Positions 1 through 8,318 of a DNA stretch of 64,000 bases are shown one piece after another. The position numbers and the translations under genes are program-made. The stretch is taken from the NCBI RefSeq assembly GCF_947492365.1, contig NZ_CANLMB010000001.1, positions 62,001 to 126,000 of the forward strand. Direction: 5' to 3'. The notes under the pieces are model-generated. The model worked only from the letters and a program-made list of their open reading frames with translations, had not been told where the DNA came from and searched no databases. This DNA comes from an uncultured Erythrobacter sp. Lineage in GTDB: Bacteria; Pseudomonadota; Alphaproteobacteria; Sphingomonadales; Sphingomonadaceae. Position 1 is the first letter of the stretch, and each line of letters begins with the position of its first letter.

Positions 1-1271
1 CCGAAGAAATCGAACCCGCCCGAAAGCACCGCTGTGATGATCGGGAAGTCGTAAAGCTGGTCAACGATCAGCGGAGAGCCGCTGTCGCCGCCTGCGGTCG
101 CGACTTCGTTCGGCAGCGCGTCATCGTCGAAATAGTCGATCGCGCGCACAGCTGCGAGACTGTTGCAGTTGATCCCGCCCGGATTGAATGTGCAGCCGTC
201 GATCTCGGCCTGAGTCCGGTCAGGGTTGTCGAAATCGGTAAAGTAGTAGTTCTGCGTCTCGAAACCGAAATTGCTGGTCGGCGCGAAGGCTGGGAAGACC
301 GAGTCGCCCAGATCTGCTGGCGAGGCGATTGCACCCAGCATATTCTCGCCGACGCGGCGCAGGAAACCGAGGCCGACAGCACCGCCACCTGCGTCTCCAT
401 TGGCCGTGCCGAATGTGCCGTAACCGACTTGCACAACATGCGTCAGCTCGGTCAGCGGAGTGAGCAGGAGCGGGAGAGCAGGTACGTCTGTGATCGGCTC
501 GTCAACCGCGATCAGCGCGATGTCGGCCCATGGAAATGTGAGTCCGCCATTATCCTGATTGGATGAGGGGTGGATGATGACATCGGTGGAGGTCGCAACC
601 CCGCCTTCGGAATAGCTCGCTCCGCCAAGATAGGTGAAGAAACGGTCCGAACTGTCGACTCCGGTTGAGACAAGGATTGCTTGCGGCGCCGCGCCGGGCA
701 GGCCGTAGCTTTCCGATGAACTGCCATTGACGCAATGCGCTGCTGTCAGGATCGTGCGTGGGTTGATGACCGACCCGGTGCAATTGAAGAAGATGCCGCC
801 GGTAATGTTGTTCTGACGAAACAGCTGGACGACCGATGGCTGAGTGTTGTTGATATCGACCGAACCTTCGACACCGACATCATCGCGTGAAAGGATCTCA
901 GGATCGGGCCGCGTGACTGTGGCGACAATATCGCCGGTGAAGCGCGGCAGGGCGAGGTCCATCGAGCCTTCGAACGCGGCGACGTAGCCCTCCGAATTGA
1001 TCCCGTCGAATGTGTCCAACACCGTAGGGGCCTTGTCGACGCGATAGACATAGGTGTCATCAAGAACAACCAGATCATTCACTGCCGCCCGTTCGCCATT
1101 CTTCGGCGGTGTCGTCAGGCGATCGCTTACAATCGGTTCCAAATCGCGCGTCTCAACCGGACCAAAGGTTTCTCCGACAACGCTGCGCTCTCTGGCCTGT
1201 GCAGGCGCTGCCGCAAGTGCTCCGGAAAGCGCGACAAGGCCGACGCCGGAAAGGAATGTAAGTTTGCTCAT
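1..1271 (-). CDS. exported trypsin-like serine protease (partial)
   Basis: Reading the minus strand from an ATG at 1271 gives an open frame that leaves the window at its left edge after about 423 residues, so the C-terminus is missing. The first 27 residues look like a Sec signal peptide ending near APAQA. A chymotrypsin-fold (S1) protease domain follows from about residue 135: the His motif LTAAHC (His179), an Asp in WADIALI (Asp250) and the nucleophile in GGDSGSP (Ser397) form a complete triad. It should be an active exported endopeptidase. The long N-terminal propeptide-like part and the frame continuing beyond the protease domain suggest a multi-domain protein, possibly an autotransporter, but the deciding C-terminus is outside the window. 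Family assignment is secure; substrate is unknown. Confidence 0.85.
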   Translation of the reverse strand, partial: MSKLTFLSGVGLVALSGALAAAPAQARERSVVGETFGPVETRDLEPIVSDRLTTPPKNGERAAVNDLVVLDDTYVYRVDKAPTVLDTFDGINSEGYVAAFEGSMDLALPRFTGDIVATVTRPDPEILSRDDVGVEGSVDINNTQPSVVQLFRQNNITGGIFFNCTGSVINPRTILTAAHCVNGSSSESYGLPGAAPQAILVSTGVDSSDRFFTYLGGASYSEGGVATSTDVIIHPSSNQDNGGLTFPWADIALIAVDEPITDVPALPLLLTPLTELTHVVQVGYGTFGTANGDAGGGAVGLGFLRRVGENMLGAIASPADLGDSVFPAFAPTSNFGFETQNYYFTDFDNPDRTQAEIDGCTFNPGGINCNSLAAVRAIDYFDDDALPNEVATAGGDSGSPLIVDQLYDFPIITAVLSGGFDFF

Positions 1272-1478
1272 GATTGCCCCCGTTTGCGAAATTGCACGAG
1301 TCGGGAGGCTAAACATTCGTGCGGCGAATCCAAGAGGGCTTGGACGGATTTTCTTAAATTGGGACAGTCACTTGCACGCGTTGCAATCTAGGTGCTTCAG
1401 GCGCGAGTCCTGATGGAAAAGCGGTGCTTGGCGAATGTGTCGCCAGGCACCGCCAATACTTGTAACTTCGTGCGCGTG
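1272..1478. other. intergenic, no gene seen
   Basis: About 200 bases between the start of the exported protease gene and the end of the UDP-glucose dehydrogenase gene, both on the minus strand. It must hold the protease promoter. I see no convincing open frame and no hairpin with a T-run. Confidence 0.4.
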
Positions 1479-2789
1479 TCAGGCGCGGCCTATGCTCGCA
1501 TAGGTGAAGCCTGCGGCCCGCATATCCGCAGGATTATAGATGTTTCTGAGGTCCACCATCACCGGCGCCTTGGCCAGTTCCTTGACCCGGTCAAGGTCGA
1601 GTGCACGGAATGCATCCCACTCGGTTACGATCGCAATCGCATCGGCGTTCTCGATGGCGGTGTAGGGATCATCGCACATGGCCACTTGCGGCATCATCGG
1701 TGCGGCAAGCTCCATGCCTTCCGGATCATAGGCGGCCACACTGACGCCTGCATCGGTTAGCGTCTGCGCCACCGCTATTGCCGGGGAGTCGCGCATATCA
1801 TCGGTGTTGGGCTTGAAGGTCAGACCAAGCAGCGCGACCTTCTTGCCGCGTGCGTCTTCTGCCCCGCCAATCGCGTCGAGAACCTTGCGGCCCATCGCGC
1901 GTTTGCGGCTGTCATTCACATTGACGACCGCTTCGACGATGCGGGTGGGGCTGTCATAATCCTCTGCCGTCTTAAGCAGTGCGAGCGTGTCCTTGGGGAA
2001 GCACGATCCGCCATAGCCTGGGCCAGCATGGAGGAATTTGGAGCCGATCCGGTTGTCCATGCCGATCCCTCGGCTGACATCCTGCACATCTGCGCCGACT
2101 TTCTCGCACAGATCGGCCATTTCATTGATGAAGGTGATCTTGGTAGCGAGAAAGGCGTTGGCGGCGTACTTGATCAGCTCACTGGTGCGGCGCGAGGTGA
2201 ACAGGATCGGCGATTCATTGAGGAAGAGCGGGCGATAAACCTCGCGCATGACGGCTTCGCCAAATTCGTCCTCGGCGCCGATCACGATCCGGTCGGGGCG
2301 CTTGAAGTCGCCGATTGCCGCGCCTTCACGCAAGAATTCGGGGTTGGAAACGACTGCGAACTTTTGCGCCGTGCCGGTGCCAGCAATAATCCGCTCGACC
2401 TCGTCGCCAGTGCCCACGGGCACGGTCGATTTGGTCACGACCACCGCGTCATTTGCAAGGTTCTCGCCCACTTCCTTTGCCACTGCGTAAACAAAGGAGA
2501 GGTCAGCATGGCCATCGCCGCGTCGGCTCGGCGTGCCAACCGCGATGAAGATCGCAGCTGCATCCTTGACCCCCTCGGCCAGCGAAGTGGTGAAGGACAA
2601 GCGGCCTGCTTTCACGTTGTTCTCAACCAGCGCGTCAAGGCCGGGCTCGTAAATCGGCATCACACCTTCATGAAGGCGGTCGATCTTGCTCTGATCCTTG
2701 TCGATGCACACAACGTCATGGCCGAAATCAGCGAAACATGCGCCTGATACGAGGCCTACATAGCCCGAACCCACCATTGCAATTTTCAT
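1479..2789 (-). CDS. ugd: UDP-glucose 6-dehydrogenase
   Basis: Encodes a 436-residue UDP-glucose/GDP-mannose dehydrogenase, which oxidises UDP-glucose twice with NAD to UDP-glucuronate, a precursor for capsule, exopolysaccharide and glycolipids. The N-terminal Rossmann motif GSGYVG sits at residues 7-12; the catalytic cysteine is in the signature YGGSCFPKDT (Cys263); the C-terminal UDP-binding domain includes LLGLTFKPNTDDMR. Length and all three domains fit the family. The start ATG at 2789 is preceded by AAGGGCAAG. The gene stands alone: no other sugar-nucleotide gene is adjacent, so its pathway partners lie elsewhere. In Sphingomonadales UDP-glucuronate is also needed for glucuronyl sphingolipids, which would explain a housekeeping location. 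Confidence 0.95.
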   Translation of the reverse strand: MKIAMVGSGYVGLVSGACFADFGHDVVCIDKDQSKIDRLHEGVMPIYEPGLDALVENNVKAGRLSFTTSLAEGVKDAAAIFIAVGTPSRRGDGHADLSFVYAVAKEVGENLANDAVVVTKSTVPVGTGDEVERIIAGTGTAQKFAVVSNPEFLREGAAIGDFKRPDRIVIGAEDEFGEAVMREVYRPLFLNESPILFTSRRTSELIKYAANAFLATKITFINEMADLCEKVGADVQDVSRGIGMDNRIGSKFLHAGPGYGGSCFPKDTLALLKTAEDYDSPTRIVEAVVNVNDSRKRAMGRKVLDAIGGAEDARGKKVALLGLTFKPNTDDMRDSPAIAVAQTLTDAGVSVAAYDPEGMELAAPMMPQVAMCDDPYTAIENADAIAIVTEWDAFRALDLDRVKELAKAPVMVDLRNIYNPADMRAAGFTYASIGRA

Positions 2790-2856
2790 GGCGTCTTGCC
2801 CTTATGAATTTCTGTTGTCGCCGCGCCCCTTAGAGCAGCGGCCATTTACAACCGGT

Positions 2857-3660
2857 TTAGGCCCGTTCGCCGTGGAAGACCTCTATCGGGCCGCCATCGG
2901 TTTGGCTGGCCTGAAGGATCCGCCGCTGGTCGGCTTCGAGCACGAGCGCGGTAAGCACACCTGAGCGAAAAGCGCCAGTGTCAATCCCGATCCGGTTGCC
3001 GCAATCCATCACCTTGTTGAAGATCGTATGACCATGGACCACAACCTTATCCAGCGGCCCCTCATGACTGAGGAACCGGTCGCGGATCCAGAGAAGGTCA
3101 CTGCGTTTCTGTTCGGATAGCGGCACCGCAGGATCGACCCCTGCATGCACGAAAACATAATCGCCCGCGATGATCATCTCCTCGAAATCGGTGATATAAT
3201 CGCGGTCCGATTGCGGAATGAGCGTTGGCATTAGTGCAAAAAGCTCTTCGAGGTTCATCGCGTTGAACTGCTTCTTTGACAGGCCATAGGAAAGGATCGT
3301 CTCGCGGCCACCATGTTTGAGGAAGTGGCGCAGCACTTCCGGCTTGGAAAAGGCGTTGAGGAACATTTCTTCGTGATTGCCCGCCAGGATGCGGACCTTG
3401 CGCTGCGCCTGCCAGGCGCGGGTGCGCGCGACCACTCCGGCGCTGTCGGGACCACGATCGACTAGATCGCCCAGCAGGATTACCTGCGTATCGACTTGCG
3501 GACGCGCTCGGTCATCCTCGTCGATTGCGGCGATCATCGCATCATAAAGGTCAAGCCGTCCGTGGATATCCCCGATCACATAATAGCGCGTGCCATCCGG
3601 CACCGCGGCTAGGCGAGGCTGGGGGCGGGGGCGAAAGAGTTTGTTCAGAGCCTTGAACAT
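2857..3660 (-). CDS. PPP-family metallophosphoesterase
   Basis: A 267-residue serine/threonine-phosphatase-like metallophosphoesterase. All the metal-binding motifs of the PPP family are visible in order: GDIHGR near residue 30, GDLVDRG near 64, GNHEE near 94 and a C-terminal HGHT. It probably dephosphorylates phosphoproteins or small phosphoesters in the cytoplasm, as with bacterial PrpA/PphA or ApaH relatives. The open frame extends upstream to 3717, but I chose the ATG at 3660 because MFKALNKLF gives the typical short N-terminus and the upstream extension is low-quality sequence. Downstream is ugd, 67 bases away on the same strand; a functional link is not evident. Confidence 0.88.
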   Translation of the reverse strand: MFKALNKLFRPRPQPRLAAVPDGTRYYVIGDIHGRLDLYDAMIAAIDEDDRARPQVDTQVILLGDLVDRGPDSAGVVARTRAWQAQRKVRILAGNHEEMFLNAFSKPEVLRHFLKHGGRETILSYGLSKKQFNAMNLEELFALMPTLIPQSDRDYITDFEEMIIAGDYVFVHAGVDPAVPLSEQKRSDLLWIRDRFLSHEGPLDKVVVHGHTIFNKVMDCGNRIGIDTGAFRSGVLTALVLEADQRRILQASQTDGGPIEVFHGERA

Positions 3661-4023
3661 GGACGGACTTTGCGAACTGCCTGACTTTACATGTTGAAGG
3701 CGGCGTGGCTCCAACATTTGTGGCCTAAATCGGGCCGGCCTCTAACAATTCCGGCCCACCGCGCCGGAGAAGCGCTGGCTTTAGTCCGATAGTGGCTGAA
3801 CGGCAACTGAGCAGGGCGCGCGGCGCGTCTGCATTGTGATGCAAATTTCCAACAATCGCGGCCGCATGCCCGGCCTGTTGGGTTGCATTGCGCAATTTGT
3901 CTTGTGCATTGCAGCATAATTGTGCAGGTTTGTTTCACATCTGGTCGAGATTGCATCAATAAGATTCGCAGCCGCTGGATGTGCAGGTGGGACGAAGCAT
4001 CAAACCTAGACAAGGAAATTGTC
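3661..4023. promoter_or_regulatory. divergent control region rich in TGCA/TTGCA motifs
   Basis: A 363-base region between the divergently read phosphatase and TorF-porin genes. It contains repeated TGCA-type words: an inverted repeat TGCAT-N4-ATGCA at 3830-3843, the palindrome ATTGCGCAAT at 3887-3896, and TTGTGCA twice at 3902-3908 and 3920-3926, 18 bases apart. AAGGAA precedes the porin start. The clustering suggests regulator sites for the porin, but I cannot name the regulator and cannot place a -10/-35 box. Confidence 0.4.
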
Positions 4024-4893
4024 ATGCTCACGTCCATCCGCGGCCTTACCGCCGCAACTCTTACTGCCGGTCTTTTTCTTACGGCAGCTCCCGTATTCGC
4101 TTCGGAAAATCCGCCCACCGTTTCGCTTGCTGACGATCCTGTCAGCGAGGAAAACGCGGCGCATGAAGCCGTACTTTCCACCAACACTTCGCGCGTAAAC
4201 GAACCGGTTGAACTGGCATCTGCCAGCGAAATGGGCGGCGAAAGCGGCCTGACATTCTCCGGCAATGTCGCCTTCACCACCGAATACCGTTTCCGCGGTG
4301 TCGATCTGTCGGGCGGTGACTTCGCCGTGCAGGGCGGCTTCGACGTCGCTCATTCGTCCGGCTTCTATGTCGGCACATGGGCGTCGAACCTCGATGAAGA
4401 CACTGTCGGCTACGGCTCGACCGAACTCGACATCTATGGCGGCTGGAGCGGCGATCTGGGCGGAGTTCTTTCCGCCGATGTCGGTGTGATCGGCTATCTC
4501 TATCCCGATGCAGGTCCGGGCGATTTCGACTACATCGAATTCTACGGCTCGCTCAGCGCAGAAGTCGGACCCGCATCTGTGACCGGCGGCGTCGCCTATG
4601 CGCCTGATCAGGACTCGCTTGGCGGAACAGACAATCTCTATCTCTACAGCGACGTGTCGGTCGGCCTTCCCTCGACGCCGATCACGCTCAACGCGCATGT
4701 CGGCTATACGGACGGTTTCCTCACCTTCACCAATGACGGCGAAGCGATCGACTGGTCGGTTTCAGCGGATGTCGCGGCTGGCCCGGTGACTTTGTCGGCT
4801 GCCTATATCGGGGTCGAGGGCGACGCTCTGATCGATCCGGGCAAGGTCTTCACCGATGATGCTATCGTCCTGACCGTATCGGCTAGTTTCTAA
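4024..4893 (+). CDS. TorF-family putative outer-membrane porin
   Basis: A 289-residue protein with a clear signal peptide (MLTSIRGLTAATLTAGLF..., cleavage near VFASE) and a body of alternating short beta-strand-like segments rich in Gly, Tyr, Asp and Phe, ending in SASF with a C-terminal phenylalanine as expected for an outer-membrane barrel. The segment FTTEYRFRGVDLSGGDFAVQGGFD is typical of the TorF/Gcw_chp putative-porin family of alpha- and gammaproteobacteria. The frame is open upstream to 3883, but the ATG at 4024 is preceded by AAGGAA and begins the signal peptide. A terminator follows at once, so it is monocistronic. Substrate unknown. Confidence 0.82.
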   Translation: MLTSIRGLTAATLTAGLFLTAAPVFASENPPTVSLADDPVSEENAAHEAVLSTNTSRVNEPVELASASEMGGESGLTFSGNVAFTTEYRFRGVDLSGGDFAVQGGFDVAHSSGFYVGTWASNLDEDTVGYGSTELDIYGGWSGDLGGVLSADVGVIGYLYPDAGPGDFDYIEFYGSLSAEVGPASVTGGVAYAPDQDSLGGTDNLYLYSDVSVGLPSTPITLNAHVGYTDGFLTFTNDGEAIDWSVSADVAAGPVTLSAAYIGVEGDALIDPGKVFTDDAIVLTVSASF

Positions 4894-4931
4894 GGCGAGA
4901 GTCCGAACAGCCCGTGATCAAGCGGGAGGAC

Positions 4932-4968
4932 AAAGGAGCGGGAGCCTACCGGGTTTCCGCTCCTTTTT
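4932..4968 (+). terminator. Rho-independent terminator after the porin
   Basis: AAAGGAGCGG at 4932-4941 pairs with CCGCTCCTTT at 4957-4966 and the stem runs into five T residues (4964-4968). It lies about 40 bases after the porin stop codon. Confidence 0.85.
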
Positions 4969-5031
4969 GTTGCGTCATTGTTGCGGGCGCGGGATGCGAG
5001 CCTTAGGTCTTGGCCGCGAAAGGATTTCTCC

Positions 5032-5469
5032 ATGGTCAAATACCTCCACTCGATGATCCGCATCACCGACCCGCAGGCGACGGTCGATTTCTTCAAGTTG
5101 ATCGGGCTGGAGGAAGTGCGCCGGTTCGAAGTCGAGGCTGGGCGCTTCACGCTCATATTCCTCGCCGCGCCCGGGCAGGAGGGGTTGGCCGAGGTAGAGC
5201 TCACGTATAACTGGCCGCCCGAAGACGGAAGCGCGCCGGAGGAGTATGATGGCGGACGCAATTTCGGCCATCTCGCATACCGGGTTGAGAATATTTACGA
5301 GACCTGCCAGCGGCTCGCCGATGCAGGCCACACAATCCATCGCCCGCCTCGCGACGGGCATATGGCCTTCGTGAAATCACCCGACGGCATCTCTGTCGAG
5401 CTGCTTCAGGACGGCAATCTCGAACCGCAAGAGCCGTGGGCCAGCATGGAAAACACAGGCAGTTGGTAA
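5032..5469 (+). CDS. glyoxalase I-like VOC protein
   Basis: A 145-residue vicinal-oxygen-chelate protein resembling lactoylglutathione lyase, which isomerises the glutathione hemithioacetal of methylglyoxal. Two beta-alpha-beta-beta-beta modules are visible: the first starts LHSMIRITDP and ends VELTYNW (metal Glu in VELTYN), the second holds FGHLAYRVENI and ends DGISVELLQ (second metal His and Glu). This spacing is that of GloA. The ATG at 5032 follows AAAGGA; the frame is open further upstream without a better start. It stands alone between two terminator hairpins. A different VOC substrate cannot be excluded. Confidence 0.85.
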   Translation: MVKYLHSMIRITDPQATVDFFKLIGLEEVRRFEVEAGRFTLIFLAAPGQEGLAEVELTYNWPPEDGSAPEEYDGGRNFGHLAYRVENIYETCQRLADAGHTIHRPPRDGHMAFVKSPDGISVELLQDGNLEPQEPWASMENTGSW

Positions 5470-5511
5470 GGGCGGCAATCGCTGCAGCATGTTGCCGACG
5501 GCAGGCAAAGC

Positions 5512-5540
5512 AAGCGGAGCCGCGTTGATCGGCTCCGCTT
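5512..5540. terminator. bidirectional terminator-like hairpin
   Basis: A perfect 10-bp inverted repeat, AAGCGGAGCC (5512-5521) and GGCTCCGCTT (5531-5540) with a 9-base loop, lies between the convergent glyoxalase and nhaA genes. The flanking T-run is weak on both strands, so termination is inferred mainly from position. Confidence 0.6.
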
Positions 5541-5553
5541 CGCAATGCCGGGC

Positions 5554-6786
5554 TCAATCGTCTTTGTTGTCCAGTTGAGCCGTTTCCTCAGAATGCTCGG
5601 TTGAGAACCGCAGCACTAGATACCCCATCACCGCGGAAATTGCCGATCCGGTCAGAATGCCGATCTTGGCCTCGTCAATCAGGAACTGATTGCCCTCAAA
5701 GGCGAGCAGGCCGATGAACAGCGACATCGTAAAGCCGATCCCGCACAGTATGGTTATGCCCCAGATTTCCTGCCAACTGGCATGAGCGGGGCGCGCGGCA
5801 AAGCCGGTTTTTTCGGCGACGAATATCGCGGAGAAGATGCCGAGTTGCTTGCCGATAACCAGACCGGCAGCGATCGCGACGGGCAGCGGATCAAGCAGAT
5901 TGTTGATCGTCATCCCAGTGAACGAGACGCCTGCATTGGCAAAGCCGAAGACTGGCACCACCAGATAGGCGCTCCACGGTGCAAGGCCGTGCTCAAGACG
6001 TTCGAGCATGGAATTGCCGTCTTTGCGATGCATCGGGATCGTCAGCGCGGCAAGCACACCTGCGATCGTCGCATGGACACCGGTATTCAGGACGCACCAC
6101 CATAGCAGCAATGCGAGCAAGATATAGGGCCAGAACTGACTGACATGCATCCGGTTGAGCATGACCATGAGCGCGAAAACCGCTGCCGATGCAGCAAGCC
6201 AGAACAGAAAGGCATCGCCGACAGTGGTATAGAAGAACGCGATCACAAGGACGGCGCCTATGTCATCTACGATCGCAACCGTGAGCAGGAATATCCGCAA
6301 GGATCCGGGCACGCGATTGCCGAGGATGCCTAGCACGCCCATGGCAAAGGCAATGTCGGTCGCTGCCGGGATCGCCCAGCCGCGGGAATACTCACCGCCG
6401 CCTGACACTGCCATAAAGACCAAGGCTGGCACGACCATGCCCGCGAGCGCCGCGACAAGGGGCAAGCGCCGCGACTTCGCATCCGCCAATTGCCCGACGA
6501 TCAGTTCTCGTTTGACCTCAAGGCCCACAACAAAGAAGAACACCGCCATCAGCCCGTCATTCACGATGTAGTGCAGCGAGCTCAGCTTTGCATGCGGGTA
6601 CCAATCAAACTTGCCGTTGATTAGCGTGTCATATTCCTGCGCGAAGACGGAATTGGCTGCCAACATTGCAGCGGCCGCGACCAGGATCAGCAGCACACCT
6701 GCGGACGCATCGCTTACGAAGAGTGCACGGACCGGCGCAAAAATCCGCAGCAGCGGCTTCGGAGCATTGGAAGATGTATCGGACAT
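5554..6786 (-). CDS. nhaA: Na+/H+ antiporter NhaA
   Basis: A 410-residue polytopic inner-membrane protein that exports Na+ (or Li+) in exchange for protons, for pH and sodium homeostasis. Diagnostic NhaA motifs are present: FFFVVGLEVKRE near residue 84, AATDIAFA near 141, and the paired ion-binding aspartates in VAIVDDIGAV (Asp174, Asp175). The C-terminal half has GFTMSLFIGLLAF. Length matches the family. The ATG at 6786 is preceded by AAAGGAG. Transcribed divergently from the glycosyltransferase gene across about 90 bases. A sodium antiporter fits a marine organism. Confidence 0.96.
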   Translation of the reverse strand: MSDTSSNAPKPLLRIFAPVRALFVSDASAGVLLILVAAAAMLAANSVFAQEYDTLINGKFDWYPHAKLSSLHYIVNDGLMAVFFFVVGLEVKRELIVGQLADAKSRRLPLVAALAGMVVPALVFMAVSGGGEYSRGWAIPAATDIAFAMGVLGILGNRVPGSLRIFLLTVAIVDDIGAVLVIAFFYTTVGDAFLFWLAASAAVFALMVMLNRMHVSQFWPYILLALLLWWCVLNTGVHATIAGVLAALTIPMHRKDGNSMLERLEHGLAPWSAYLVVPVFGFANAGVSFTGMTINNLLDPLPVAIAAGLVIGKQLGIFSAIFVAEKTGFAARPAHASWQEIWGITILCGIGFTMSLFIGLLAFEGNQFLIDEAKIGILTGSAISAVMGYLVLRFSTEHSEETAQLDNKDD

Positions 6787-6875
6787 ATCGTGCGCTCCTT
6801 TCCCGAAAAGTCATCATGGTTGCAAGGTTAATCCGAGCGCGTTAGGCTGTTTTTCTAGCAGGGAGAGGGGTCGCC

Positions 6876-8318
6876 TTGGCTATTTGGACTTGGGATCTGT
6901 GGCAGTGGCTTGCCGTGTTCCAGCACGAGCTGCTTCTGTTTGCGGGCATATTCTTTCTGATCGGTGCGCTGGATGATCTGGCGGTTGATCTGACATATCT
7001 GTGGCTAAGGGTGATTGGACGCGGTCAGACTCCGCAGGTCAATCGCAACGAGCTTCAGCAGCGGGAACTGCATGGCGGGGCGGCGGTGTTCATCCCTGCT
7101 TGGCAGGAATCAGAGGTCATCCGCGAAACGATCGCGCATTTGCTCGCTGCCTGGCCGCAAGAGCATTTGCGCCTTTATGTCGGCATATACCGCAATGATC
7201 CTCAGACGCTGGAAGCCGCGATGCGCAGCGCGCCCGGCGATGCGCGGCTTCGGCTGGTCATCCATGACCGCAACGGGCCAAGCACCAAGGCGGATTGCCT
7301 CAACCGGCTCTATAATGCGCTGTGCGATGATGAGCGGCGCATGGGCCAGACCTTCAAGTCGGTGATCTTCCACGATGCCGAAGACATGGTCGATCCGGCT
7401 GCGCTGGGTCTCCTCGACAGTGTGATTGCCTCTGGCGCGGACTTTGCCCAATTGCCTGTCGAGCCGCTCCCGCAAAGCTCGCGCCAATGGCTCGGCAGCC
7501 ATTATTGCGAGGAATTTGCCGAAGCGCATGGCAAGGCGATGGTCGTGCGTGATGCAGTGGGAGCTGCCTTGCCAGCAGCGGGCGTGGGCTGCGCGGTAGC
7601 GCGCGATGCGCTTGACCAGCTGGCAAAGGCGCGCAGCAAAGATGGACCGTTCGAGCCTGAATCGCTGACCGAGGATTACGAGCTGGGTCTGATGGTCGCC
7701 GGAAATGGCGGAACTTGCCGGTTTGTTCGCGCGCGCGGAGAGGATGATCTGCTGATCGCAACGCGCGCCTTCTTCCCTGCTCGGCTCGATCATATTGTCC
7801 GGCAAAAGACACGCTGGGTTCACGGGATCGCGCTTCAGGGATGGGACAGGATCGGCTGGGGCGGCGGCGTAATGGAAAGATGGATGCGCGCCCGCGACCG
7901 GCGCGGACCGCTTACGGCTCTGGTGCTGCTCGTGGGCTATATTCTGATCGCGCTTACGCTCTTGATGGTGGTTGCAGCGAACTTCGGCTGGACCCAGCCG
8001 ATTGCCATGTCGCCGATGCTCAAAGTGCTGCTGATCGCCAACCTCGCTTTCTTCGTTTGGCGCGTCGCATGGCGCTTTGCCTTTACCGCGCGCAATTATG
8101 GCGTGGTCGAAGGAATATTTGCAGTGCTGCGCATTCCGGTCACCAACGTGATTGCGATTATGGCCGGACGGCGCGCGGTGAGCGCTTATCTTTCGACCCT
8201 GTTTGGCGGCGGGATCATCTGGGACAAAACCCCGCATAGCCGCCATCCGGTGCGGTTTGAAAATGTGCGCGGCAGGCAGCTGGTATCGACCTCAAGTGTC
8301 GAGGCATTGCAGCTATGA
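6876..8318 (+). CDS. NfrB-like membrane glycosyltransferase
   Basis: A 480-residue family-2 glycosyltransferase in the inner membrane. One transmembrane helix lies near residues 15-45, followed by a GT-A catalytic domain: GGAAVFIPAWQE at the start, IFHDAEDMV with the metal-binding acidic residues, SLTEDYELG with the catalytic Asp, and RQKTRW as the QxxRW-type motif. Three helices close the protein. The arrangement resembles the N-terminal part of NfrB, which with NfrA makes a surface glycan receptor for phage N4 in E. coli. It starts at a TTG codon (6876) behind GGAGAGGGG and its stop overlaps the next gene by four bases, so the two are translationally coupled. Confidence 0.82.
   Translation: MAIWTWDLWQWLAVFQHELLLFAGIFFLIGALDDLAVDLTYLWLRVIGRGQTPQVNRNELQQRELHGGAAVFIPAWQESEVIRETIAHLLAAWPQEHLRLYVGIYRNDPQTLEAAMRSAPGDARLRLVIHDRNGPSTKADCLNRLYNALCDDERRMGQTFKSVIFHDAEDMVDPAALGLLDSVIASGADFAQLPVEPLPQSSRQWLGSHYCEEFAEAHGKAMVVRDAVGAALPAAGVGCAVARDALDQLAKARSKDGPFEPESLTEDYELGLMVAGNGGTCRFVRARGEDDLLIATRAFFPARLDHIVRQKTRWVHGIALQGWDRIGWGGGVMERWMRARDRRGPLTALVLLVGYILIALTLLMVVAANFGWTQPIAMSPMLKVLLIANLAFFVWRVAWRFAFTARNYGVVEGIFAVLRIPVTNVIAIMAGRRAVSAYLSTLFGGGIIWDKTPHSRHPVRFENVRGRQLVSTSSVEALQL

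Noticed and set aside
3687..4280. Minus-strand frame of 197 codons over the porin promoter and signal peptide
   Set aside because: Antisense to the porin signal peptide and crosses the divergent control region; no domain or ribosome-binding site.
7110..8246. Minus-strand frame of 378 codons over the glycosyltransferase
   Set aside because: Antisense to conserved GT motifs; composition His/Arg-rich as for shadows.
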